Both the position numbers and the translations under genes were made by a program. The notes under the pieces are model-generated. The model was given only the letters and a program-made list of their open reading frames with translations. It was not told the DNA's origin and made no database searches. From the NCBI GenBank assembly GCA_947496705.1, contig CANMDW010000021.1:30437-94436 (forward strand): a stretch of 64,000 nucleotides of DNA, given 5' to 3'. This stretch comes from an uncultured Aquimarina sp. (GTDB taxonomy: Bacteria > Bacteroidota > Bacteroidia > Flavobacteriales > Flavobacteriaceae). Numbering within the stretch: position 1 is the first letter of the stretch; the number at the start of each line of letters is the position of its first letter. Shown here piece after piece: positions 26,951 to 35,252 of this stretch.

Positions 26951-28699
26951 CTAACTGTTTTTAAGTTTTTCGGCCTGACCAGCCCAATCATCACGTTGTG
27001 CCCTTCCCGGGAAAGAATCTGTGATACTATCTAATAAATTGTATTCTGTTTCGGTCATTTTACTTACCTGATCAAAGGTAAATATTCCGATCTCGTTCAG
27101 TTTCTTTTCCATTACGGGTCCGATACCATTTACCTTTTTAAGATCATCTGCAGTTTGGGTAGATGGATCAAATGCTCCAAGATTACTCAATAAACTATTG
27201 ATATCTTCCTGGCTTGTTTCTACTTTTGTTTCAGATTTCTCGGTCGTTTTCTTTTCAGGTTTCGGTTTTTCTTTGGTTACTGCTGCTTTCACTTTAGGAA
27301 GCTCATCTCTATGATCTTTTCCTGCTTCTCTAAGCTTCTTATACTTTTCGCCAGAAGATTTTAAAATCGTTTTCACTTCTGCTTGTGCTATTACCGGGAA
27401 TGTACGGGCGTACAACAAGAATAATACAAAAAAGAATCCAATGGTTCCTATGAATATCCCAATATCTACAAATGTTGGAGAGAACATTGTCCATGAAGAT
27501 GGCAAGTAGTCTCTGTGCAGCGAAGTCACAATAATTACAAAACGCTCAAACCACATCCCAATATTTACTACAATTGATATAATAAAGGAGAACATGATAC
27601 TTCTTCTCAATTTTGGGAACCACATAAATTGTGGTGAGAATACATTACAGGTCATCATTGCCCAATATGCCCACCAATATGGTCCTGTTGCTCTATTAAG
27701 GAATGCATATTGCTCATATTCTACTCCAGAATACCATGCGATAAATAATTCTGTGATATAGGCCACCCCAACAATAGAACCCGTGATCATAATCACTATG
27801 TTCATTAATTCAATATGCTGTACGGTAATATAATTTTCTAAGTTCGACACTTTTCTCATGATGATGAGCAGGGTGTTTACCATAGCGAATCCTGAGAAAA
27901 TTGCTCCTGCAACGAAGTACGGTGGAAAGATCGTGGTATGCCATCCAGGGATTACCGAAGTAGCAAAGTCAAAAGATACGATTGTGTGTACAGAAAGTAC
28001 CAGTGGCGTTGCTAAACCTGCCAAAACCAAAGATACTTCTTCAAAACGCTGCCAATCTTTTGCTCTTCCGCTCCATCCAAAAGAAAGCAAGCTATATATT
28101 TTTTTGGTAAAAGGTGTAATTGCGCGGTCTCTGATCATGGCAAAATCGGGTAGCAAACCTGTCCACCAGAATACTAATGAAACAGATAAGTATGTAGAAA
28201 TCGCAAATACATCCCAAAGTAATGGTGAATTAAAGTTTACCCATAAGGATCCGAATTGGTTGGGGATTGGCAATACCCAATATGCCAACCAGGGACGTCC
28301 CATGTGAATGATCGGGAATAAACCTGCCTGGATCACCGAGAAGATGGTCATTGCCTCTGCAGATCGGTTAATTGCCATTCTCCATTTTTGACGAAATAAC
28401 AGTAGTACTGCAGAAATCAGCGTTCCGGCGTGACCGATACCTACCCACCAAACAAAGTTGGTGATATCCCAGGCCCATCCTACTGTTTTATTTAATCCCC
28501 AGGTTCCTATACCGGTAGAAACTGTATATATAATACAACCTATCCCCCAAAGGAAAGCAATAAGCGCGATCGAAAACACAATCCACCAAGATTTACTTGC
28601 TTTACCTTCAACCGGTGCCGCTACATCCACAGTTACATCGTGATATGTTTTATCCCCGGTGACTAAAGGTTTTCTTATAGGTGCTTCGTAATGAGACAT
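26951..28699 (-). CDS. actC: Alternative complex III subunit ActC with C-terminal helix-hairpin-helix domain
   Basis: NrfD/PsrC-type membrane subunit with about ten helices (residues about 40-480), the quinol-binding partner of ActB. After the last helix comes a charged linker of about 60 residues rich in Lys and Glu (KPKPEKKTTEK), then a compact domain with DDLKKVNGIGPVMEKKLNEI, a helix-hairpin-helix motif of the kind seen in DNA-binding or scaffold proteins. At 582 residues it is over 100 longer than a bare ActC. The core assignment is firm; the role of the tail is unknown. Confidence 0.93.
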   Translation of the reverse strand: MSHYEAPIRKPLVTGDKTYHDVTVDVAAPVEGKASKSWWIVFSIALIAFLWGIGCIIYTVSTGIGTWGLNKTVGWAWDITNFVWWVGIGHAGTLISAVLLLFRQKWRMAINRSAEAMTIFSVIQAGLFPIIHMGRPWLAYWVLPIPNQFGSLWVNFNSPLLWDVFAISTYLSVSLVFWWTGLLPDFAMIRDRAITPFTKKIYSLLSFGWSGRAKDWQRFEEVSLVLAGLATPLVLSVHTIVSFDFATSVIPGWHTTIFPPYFVAGAIFSGFAMVNTLLIIMRKVSNLENYITVQHIELMNIVIMITGSIVGVAYITELFIAWYSGVEYEQYAFLNRATGPYWWAYWAMMTCNVFSPQFMWFPKLRRSIMFSFIISIVVNIGMWFERFVIIVTSLHRDYLPSSWTMFSPTFVDIGIFIGTIGFFFVLFLLYARTFPVIAQAEVKTILKSSGEKYKKLREAGKDHRDELPKVKAAVTKEKPKPEKKTTEKSETKVETSQEDINSLLSNLGAFDPSTQTADDLKKVNGIGPVMEKKLNEIGIFTFDQVSKMTETEYNLLDSITDSFPGRAQRDDWAGQAEKLKNS

Positions 28700-28736
28700 A
28701 ATCCTTTATAATTGAATTGATTCTTTATTTAGTTAA

Positions 28737-31700
28737 TTAGGCTTCTGTAGTATTTCTTACTTTGGTATGATACATAACATTAGGTTTGGTACCTACGCTC
28801 TCAAGTAAGTGATACATACGCTTATCTTCTTTAAGTTTTGCAACCTCGCTATCTTTATCATTGACATCACCAAATACCATAGCACCCGATGAACATGCTG
28901 CAGAACAAGCCGTTTGGAATTCTCCATCCTTGATTGCTCTACCATCTCGTTTTGCATCCAGAATAGTTTTCTGTGTCATCTGGATACACATAGAACATTT
29001 TTCCATAACTCCTCTGGAGCGTACCGTAACATCAGGATTTAGTACCATTCTGCCTAAATCATTATTCATATGGTAATCAAACTCATCATTATTACTGTAT
29101 AAGAACCAGTTGAATCTACGTACTTTATATGGACAGTTATTCCCACAATATCTCGTACCCACACAACGGTTATATGCCATATGGTTTTGTCCTTGTCTAC
29201 CATGTGATGTTGCTGCCACAGGACAAACAGTCTCACAAGGAGCATGGTTACAATGTTGGCACATTACCGGCTGGAATACTACCTGAGGATTATCTGACGG
29301 GCTTTCCATCTCACTAAACTCAGATAAAGAACTTCCTAAACCAGCGATATCGTCTTTCTTTTTGTTATCTCCTTCAAAATCTTCTTCAGAGGAATAATAC
29401 CGGTCGATTCGCAACCAGTGCATATCTCTAGATCTACGTATTTCAGATTTACCTACAACAGGAACGTTATTTTCTGCATGACAAGCAATCACACAAGCCC
29501 CGCATCCTGTACAGGCATTTAAATCTACCGAAAGATTAAAGTGATGCCCTATTGAATGATCAAACTCATCCCAGAGATCAACTTCTGGCGAAGTAACTTC
29601 ATATTCAATATGATTTTTACTTACTTCGGGAACTGCGTTCCACTCATGCTTATCTTTTGTATTGAATATCTCAAGAGTCGTTTCTTTTACGATATCGTCA
29701 CGCCCCATCAATGTGTTATGCAATTGCACACAAGCAAACTCATGCATTCCTTCTGCTGCAGTAACCGAAACATTTTGCACTGCATTTTGGTTTTGATATA
29801 ATGGATACGCATTTACACCTATCTGCATTTCTTCTTTAAGCCCTTTGGACTTACCATATCCTAAAGCCAATCCAACAGAACCTTTAGCTTGTCCCGGCTG
29901 AATAATCACTGGCACCACAACTTCTGCTCTGTCTACAGTCACTTTAGCATAACTACCATTTAAGGCTCCGTTTGCTACATTTTCATTTGTTAATCCTAAT
30001 TGCCCGGCATCTGCTCTGGATACTGTTAAGTAGTTATCCCAGGAAGCTCTGGTGATAGGATCCGGCATTTCCTGTAACCAGGGGTTATTGGCCTGCTGGC
30101 CATCGCCAAGAGATATCTTGGTATATAATGTAAGTTCCAAACCATTTGACTTTGCATTAGAAAGCCTTCTGGCTGCAGCGCCCACATTAGGTCCGGCTAG
30201 AGTTGGTGCCAGAACAGCTTCTGCATCTGCTATATCTCCTTCCGGAGCCTCAAGAGCTGCTACCAATTCTTGTTTTGGAAGTGCTGGTTTCACCAATACT
30301 CCATCATGCAGTGCCTGATTCCATAAAGTGCCTCCCAGAATTCCTGTCCACGCACTTTTTATATAATCATGGTATGTAGATGTATTATCTGTCCATTTTA
30401 ATAAGGTTTCCTGAAACTGACGTGTATCAAACAAAGACCTTATTGTTGGTTGCACCAAACTATAACTCCCTTTCTTCAACTCAACATCTCCCCATGATTC
30501 TAAGTAATGTGGTGTTGTAGCTGTATAATTACACAACTCGGCAGTTGCATCATTATGCATACTAAATGCAACAGACACGCTTACTTTTTCAAGACCGGTT
30601 TTAAACTCATTGGCATTTGGTAATGAGTACATTGGATCAACGCCAGCAATTAATAAACCTCCAACGCGTCCGGCATTCATATCTTTCACTAATTGAGCTA
30701 CTGCTTTTGCATCACCCTGGCGGATCGTACGTGGTGTATTTTCATTAAACGCCTTACTTTGTATCACTTTGTTGATCGCCAAAACCACCAACTGTGCATC
30801 AACATCCTGAATACCCGAAACAACAACAGCATTGCTTCCTGCTTTCTGGATTTGTTTGGCAGCTTTCACTACTTCAGCATCAAGACCTGCATCCAAAGAG
30901 CTTTTAGAACCAGATCCTGTTACATAGACATATAAGGCAGCAAGTACCTGCTTTTGTTGTGAAGGTGTTATTGCAACTCTTTTATCGGCATTAGCACCTG
31001 TTAAAGACATATTTGCCTCAAAATGGATATGCTTAGACATCTTTCCATTTTTAGGAATACGCCCTTTTGCATATCCGCTATCATATCCCCCTCCTTGCCA
31101 ATCTGCTAAGAAGTCTGCTGCAACACTTACAATAGTATTTACTTTCGAAAAATCGTAATCGGCAAGAGCCCTTTCTCCATACATCATTTGATAGGCATCC
31201 AAAGCTTCGCTTTGTGATACCGCGTCATATACTACATGCTTAACGTTTTGGTATTTTGCTTTGAATTCTGAAATTAATTTTGAAGTAGACGGACTGGCAA
31301 ATGTTTGTGTCAATAAAACCAGTTGTTTGCCTCCAAGACTATTTAATTTTGCTCCTACTTCTTTATCCAAATCTTCCCAGCTAATATCTTCACCTGCTTT
31401 TTTAGGCCCCTGAAGACGAGAACTATCATAAAGAGACAATACCGAAGCATGCACTCTAGCATTAGCATCTCCATTAGAAGTTGCAAGATTATTATTTTCT
31501 ACTTTAATAGGACGACCTTCTCTGGTTTTGATCAAGACACTGGTAAAATCATACCCATCGGCTATTGTAGTAGCATAGTAATTTGCAACACCAGGAACTA
31601 TTCTCTCTGGCTGCACAACATAAGGTATTGATTTCACAACAGGTCCTTCACAAGCTGCCAACGAGGCTGCTGCCGTACTAAAACCTACATATTTAAGAAA

Positions 31701-31862
31701 ATCACGACGAGAAGTTGACGAATTCTCTAAAGATGATTTATCTCCTAAAAACTCATCCGTTGGAATTTCCTGAACGAATTCATTTTGTTGTAGCGTCTCA
31801 ACAATAGAGCTGTTTTCGTTTAGCTCTTCAACACTTTTCCAGTATTTCTTGTTTGATGACAT
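28737..31862 (-). CDS. actB: Alternative complex III iron-sulfur subunit ActB
   Basis: A 1041-residue fusion. Residues 52-71 carry a Tat signal (SRRDFLKYVGFSTAAASLAAC), which includes a lipobox-like cysteine. A molybdopterin-oxidoreductase-like domain without an obvious cofactor cysteine follows (about 75-740). The C-terminal ferredoxin-like domain has CTGCGACVIAC, CQHCNHAPCETVCP, CVGTRYCGNNCP and CSMC...CSAAC, the ligands for one 3Fe-4S and three 4Fe-4S clusters in the family. Second gene in the operon, 56 bp after actA. Confidence 0.96.
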   Translation of the reverse strand: MSSNKKYWKSVEELNENSSIVETLQQNEFVQEIPTDEFLGDKSSLENSSTSRRDFLKYVGFSTAAASLAACEGPVVKSIPYVVQPERIVPGVANYYATTIADGYDFTSVLIKTREGRPIKVENNNLATSNGDANARVHASVLSLYDSSRLQGPKKAGEDISWEDLDKEVGAKLNSLGGKQLVLLTQTFASPSTSKLISEFKAKYQNVKHVVYDAVSQSEALDAYQMMYGERALADYDFSKVNTIVSVAADFLADWQGGGYDSGYAKGRIPKNGKMSKHIHFEANMSLTGANADKRVAITPSQQKQVLAALYVYVTGSGSKSSLDAGLDAEVVKAAKQIQKAGSNAVVVSGIQDVDAQLVVLAINKVIQSKAFNENTPRTIRQGDAKAVAQLVKDMNAGRVGGLLIAGVDPMYSLPNANEFKTGLEKVSVSVAFSMHNDATAELCNYTATTPHYLESWGDVELKKGSYSLVQPTIRSLFDTRQFQETLLKWTDNTSTYHDYIKSAWTGILGGTLWNQALHDGVLVKPALPKQELVAALEAPEGDIADAEAVLAPTLAGPNVGAAARRLSNAKSNGLELTLYTKISLGDGQQANNPWLQEMPDPITRASWDNYLTVSRADAGQLGLTNENVANGALNGSYAKVTVDRAEVVVPVIIQPGQAKGSVGLALGYGKSKGLKEEMQIGVNAYPLYQNQNAVQNVSVTAAEGMHEFACVQLHNTLMGRDDIVKETTLEIFNTKDKHEWNAVPEVSKNHIEYEVTSPEVDLWDEFDHSIGHHFNLSVDLNACTGCGACVIACHAENNVPVVGKSEIRRSRDMHWLRIDRYYSSEEDFEGDNKKKDDIAGLGSSLSEFSEMESPSDNPQVVFQPVMCQHCNHAPCETVCPVAATSHGRQGQNHMAYNRCVGTRYCGNNCPYKVRRFNWFLYSNNDEFDYHMNNDLGRMVLNPDVTVRSRGVMEKCSMCIQMTQKTILDAKRDGRAIKDGEFQTACSAACSSGAMVFGDVNDKDSEVAKLKEDKRMYHLLESVGTKPNVMYHTKVRNTTEA

Positions 31863-31918
31863 ATATAATTGATATTAGCTTCTTTATTTATTTCCGTTTA
31901 ACGGGATGAACATTTTTA

Positions 31919-33241
31919 TTAATAATGACATTTACCACATTCCAGACCACCCATCTGAGCTGCTGTTAACTGGTCTACACCATATTTTTTTGAAAGTTCT
32001 TTATGAATTTTCTCATAGTACTCATTATCGGCAACCTTCACATTGGTCTCTCTGTGGCAATTAATACACCATCCCATAGTAAGGGGAGCATCCTGATACA
32101 TAATCTCCATCTCCTCTACCGGACCATGACATGTCTGACACTCAACTCCGGCTACACTTACGTGCTGAGAGTGATTAAAGTAGGCAAAATCAGGAAGGTT
32201 ATGAATACGAATCCATTTTACAGGTTGTGTTTCACCGGTATACGCCTGAGTATCGACATCCCAACCCACAGCATTATATAACTTTTGGATTTCACCGTCA
32301 TAGAATTCTTTAGAATGCTCTTCTGTAGCGGTAGTCTCTGCCACTTCACTTATAGACTTGTGACAATTCATACATACATTAAGCGAAGGTATCCCCGATG
32401 TTTTACTTACTCTTGCAGAAGAGTGACAATATTTACATTCTATTTTATTATCACCTGCATGAATTTTATGAGAATAATGAATAGGCTGGATAGGAGCATA
32501 TCCTTGATCTATACCAACCTGCATAAAATATCCATATACAAAATAACCGCTAGCCAACAACAGAAAGATTGCAGTAACCAATACCAAAAATTGGTTTTGA
32601 ACAAATGCTTTCCAGATTGGCGTTCTTGCTTCCGGCTGTGGCAATTCGACATTATTAGCTTCGGCAAAACTTCTAAGTGTTTTATTTACGATAAACAAAA
32701 CTACCATCAGCATCAAAAATATCAATGCCAATATTGCCAAAACCACATTTACAGAAACACCAGAACCAGAACCACCGGCAGCAGTATCTGCTGCACCACC
32801 TGCTGCAACCACAGGCTCGGCTTTTGGCACCATTACATAAGCAAGAATGTCATCGATATCGGTATCGGTAAGCTGCGGAAATGCATTCATCGCAGTCTTA
32901 TTATACTCCTCATAAATAGCGATTGCCTGCGGATCACCAGAAGCGATCATTTCGGCACTATTCCTTATCCATTTATATAACCATTCTCTCTCGTACTTGT
33001 CTGTTATACCAAAAAGAGCAGGGCCTGTCATTCTCTTATATCGTTTATGGCAGGCAGCACAGAGTGATTTAAACAAGGCTTCTCCCTTGGCCACATCTCC
33101 TCCAGATGAAGCTTCGGTTACTGCAGCATCGGCTGCAGGGGCTTCTTCCTGTGCTATAACAGGGCTTAAAAAAGTAAATAAAAAAACAGTTCCTAGAATT
33201 AGGATTTTGGAGGCTGAATTTCGGTGTTTCACCTGTTTCAT
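31919..33241 (-). CDS. actA: Alternative complex III multiheme cytochrome c subunit ActA
   Basis: First gene of the act-cox operon. A signal peptide is followed by a monoheme domain with CAACH (about residue 61), a membrane helix (about 168-188), a second hydrophobic helix (about 215-238), then five more heme motifs: CKYCH, CMNCH, CQTCH, CINCH and CGKCH, the last near the very C-terminus. That is six CxxCH in total, one more than the classical pentaheme ActA. The pentaheme part accepts electrons from ActB; the fused N-terminal heme domain may hand them to the oxidase. Confidence 0.94.
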   Translation of the reverse strand: MKQVKHRNSASKILILGTVFLFTFLSPVIAQEEAPAADAAVTEASSGGDVAKGEALFKSLCAACHKRYKRMTGPALFGITDKYEREWLYKWIRNSAEMIASGDPQAIAIYEEYNKTAMNAFPQLTDTDIDDILAYVMVPKAEPVVAAGGAADTAAGGSGSGVSVNVVLAILALIFLMLMVVLFIVNKTLRSFAEANNVELPQPEARTPIWKAFVQNQFLVLVTAIFLLLASGYFVYGYFMQVGIDQGYAPIQPIHYSHKIHAGDNKIECKYCHSSARVSKTSGIPSLNVCMNCHKSISEVAETTATEEHSKEFYDGEIQKLYNAVGWDVDTQAYTGETQPVKWIRIHNLPDFAYFNHSQHVSVAGVECQTCHGPVEEMEIMYQDAPLTMGWCINCHRETNVKVADNEYYEKIHKELSKKYGVDQLTAAQMGGLECGKCHY

Positions 33242-33334
33242 ATTATCAAGTAGAATTATCGTCTTAGTTTTGGTATGGTTTTTTCACTAATCTCTTAAAA
33301 AAAGACATAAAAACCACTACTTTTAATTCGACGA

Positions 33335-33342
33335 CAAAAGTA
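33335..33342 (-). promoter_or_regulatory. Candidate -7 element for the act-cox operon
   Basis: CAAAAGTA, which reads TACTTTTG on the minus strand, matches the Bacteroidota -7 consensus TAnnTTTG, about 94 bp before actA. No clear -33 TTTG is seen. Confidence 0.35.
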
Positions 33343-33414
33343 CTATAATAAGTCGATTTTGGAAATGTTAGTGAAACGTTCAGTATTAATTTATAATAAT
33401 TCTAAATAATATTT

Positions 33415-33448
33415 TTTGACAATTTTGAGTTATTAAACTTTACCTTTG
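33415..33448 (+). promoter_or_regulatory. Promoter of the SPOR-domain gene
   Basis: TTTG (33415-33418) and TACCTTTG (33441-33448) spaced 22 bp, a Bacteroidota-type promoter; the start codon lies 17 bp later. Confidence 0.5.
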
Positions 33449-33465
33449 TATCAAATCAATTTGTA

Positions 33466-33930
33466 ATGAGAATGTTAAACATAAAACAATGTATTTTTTT
33501 AGTAAGTTTTTGCCTCATCAGCATTACTTCTTTAACCGCACAAGATACCCTTAATTCTAATCCTGAAAATCTTAATGGGAACAATTTTGTACCTGTAAAT
33601 ATAGCGCCACAGCCAGAGGCATCGGTTACTATAAATCAAGATCCAAGAATCAAAATATTAATGGATATCAAATCCAAAATGGAAAAAGACGGGGAGTTTA
33701 GTGATCGTTACAAGATTCAATTATACTATGGAAATCTAAACAAAGCCAATGAAATTGTAAGAGCCTCTAAAGAAGCTTTCCCCCAATGGGATTCTTCTAT
33801 CAAATGGGAAACTCCCAACTACAAAGTTTGGATGGGAAACTATCGCACCAGACTTGAAGCAGACAGAGCATTAAAAGAGGCGCATGCAAAGTTTCCTAAT
33901 GCATTTATTTTTAAACCAGAAAAAATATAA
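33466..33930 (+). CDS. Secreted SPOR-domain protein
   Basis: A 154-residue protein with a signal peptide (about 1-25, ending SLTAQD). Its C-terminal 75 residues match the SPOR fold: YKIQLYYGNLNKANEIVRAS, then WETPNYKVWMGNYRTRLEADRAL. SPOR domains bind peptidoglycan lacking stem peptides and often mark division proteins. The gene is divergent from actA, alone on the plus strand. Confidence 0.82.
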   Translation: MRMLNIKQCIFLVSFCLISITSLTAQDTLNSNPENLNGNNFVPVNIAPQPEASVTINQDPRIKILMDIKSKMEKDGEFSDRYKIQLYYGNLNKANEIVRASKEAFPQWDSSIKWETPNYKVWMGNYRTRLEADRALKEAHAKFPNAFIFKPEKI

Positions 33931-34471
33931 TCTTACAGCCACAACCGAACCCTATCGGCTAAAAAGCCCATAGGCCTGGTTAAGCAACACATTACTTTTG
34001 GTTATAGAGTTTATTGGGTTGCTCTAATTATGGCTACAAAGTTTCCTCTTTGAAGGAGAAATTAGCCTCATTTCTGTACCATGAGCAAACTTTGCAATAG
34101 CAGAAAGCACAAAATTTGGCTACAAAACGTCTTGATGTATGATATGAGCTATGTTCACCCTTCAAGAAGTTTCTTGCCACAATTTTTAGCTTCTGTTATG
34201 CTTCAAGAAGGTTTTTTCACGTATTTTCCTATTCGTTTCCCCCATCAATATCAATTGTTTTGGATGAACCGACGATAATCTGGAAAAAATTTATTCTGCA
34301 GGGCTTCTTTTAAATACATTATGGGCTTGAAGATAATTCTTGATAAGCCCCAACTAAACTTCCTTAATATCATATTTTATTTCGTTACTGTCCCGGTAAA
34401 TATTTTGCTAATATCTTATACACAGAGTTTTAACAAAGTCTTAGTTCTTGAATCTTGCAGCCTGGCGTCAA

Positions 34472-35153
34472 CTACCGTGTACCCATATCATTTTAATAAA
34501 GAATTCTAAAAGAGAAGTAAAAGCTCCTTCCCTTGATAGGGGAAGCCTGACGGCAAACTACGGTGAGGCAGGGTGGCACTGATCCCGATTAATATCAGGA
34601 TCAGGGACAGAAGGGCTGCTGGTACTGCCTTTGTCTATAATCATTACTACCATGTAATCACTACCCTCGCTGTTCCCGATAGCAATCAGTACCGATGTTG
34701 CTACGATCATGCACCTCTTCTTTTCTGTCATGTTAAAAAGTATAGTGTCCTAGACCAGATATGTAGAAGAAAATACCTCAGAAATACTATGGTTGACAAC
34801 CGGGAAATGGTGTTAAACACAGTAAAAGCTTCAATTAAGGCAGTTTTATGCTCATTTAGGGCAGCTAGATCATCAAATAAGACAGCTTTGTTCTCATTTA
34901 GGACAGCTAGATCGTCAAATAAGACAGTTTTAATGTCAAGTAAAGCATCTTTGTTCTCATTTAGGACAGCTTTAGTGTCAAGTAAAGCAGGTTTATGCTC
35001 ATTTAGGGCAGCTAGAGCTTCAGCCGTGGCAGCAAAAAGAGCTTCCGTGGCATTAAAAAGTGTAGTTACCACAGGTTTGCCTGCAAGAACGGCATATATT
35101 TTGTTGCTGCATCTATGTTTTTCCGTAGGAAAAAAGATATGGGTACACGGTAG
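34472..35153. repeat. 682-bp unit bounded by 18-bp inverted repeats
   Basis: CTACCGTGTACCCATATC at 34472-34489 is matched perfectly by its complement at 35136-35153. Between them lie short palindromes and a tract of 42-bp/21-bp degenerate tandem repeats (about 34826-35030). There is no transposase. It could be a non-autonomous mobile element or an invertible segment; both are inference. Confidence 0.55.
34728..35072 (-). CDS. Possible small coiled-coil repeat protein
   Basis: A 114-codon frame with a GTG start. Residues about 20-88 are 14-residue repeats, e.g. LNEHKPALLDTKAV, LNENKDALLDIKTV and LNENKAVLFDDLAA, with one 7-residue half unit (LFDDLAV); hydrophobic residues sit at heptad a/d positions, predicting a coiled coil. 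The final 30 residues are hydrophobic (YFLLHIWSRTLYFLT). It may be a real de novo-type gene or a fortuitous reading of tandem DNA repeats, since the opposite strand is also open. Confidence 0.3.
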   Translation of the reverse strand: MVTTLFNATEALFAATAEALAALNEHKPALLDTKAVLNENKDALLDIKTVLFDDLAVLNENKAVLFDDLAALNEHKTALIEAFTVFNTISRLSTIVFLRYFLLHIWSRTLYFLT

Positions 35154-35252
35154 CTGGCTACAGACAGGTGTAAGCGTTCCGGATAGCTATCGGAATTGTT
35201 TCTTTAATCAGACACACTACTGATTTTATTTATAGAAGTGAATTAAACAGGA

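Larger units (their letters stand above)
33931..35252. other. 1.3-kb gene-poor region
   Basis: No gene with recognisable homology. It contains several inverted pairs (AGCAAC/GTTGCT near 33985-34025), the 682-bp unit at 34472-35153 with inverted ends, and an internal coding-like repeat tract. ORFs on the plus strand look random in composition. Confidence 0.5.

Noticed and set aside
32285..32980. 231-codon plus-strand frame
   Set aside because: Lies wholly opposite actA, whose heme motifs are clear; composition is Cys/His/Tyr-rich as expected of a shadow.
34081..34509. Two short plus-strand frames (65 and 62 codons)
   Set aside because: No homology, unusual composition and no promoter; judged non-coding.
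34573..35223. Open frame of 216 codons on the plus strand
   Set aside because: It is the mirror of the tandem DNA repeat; composition is Ser/Arg/Lys-rich with no domain, while the opposite frame gives a sensible coiled coil.
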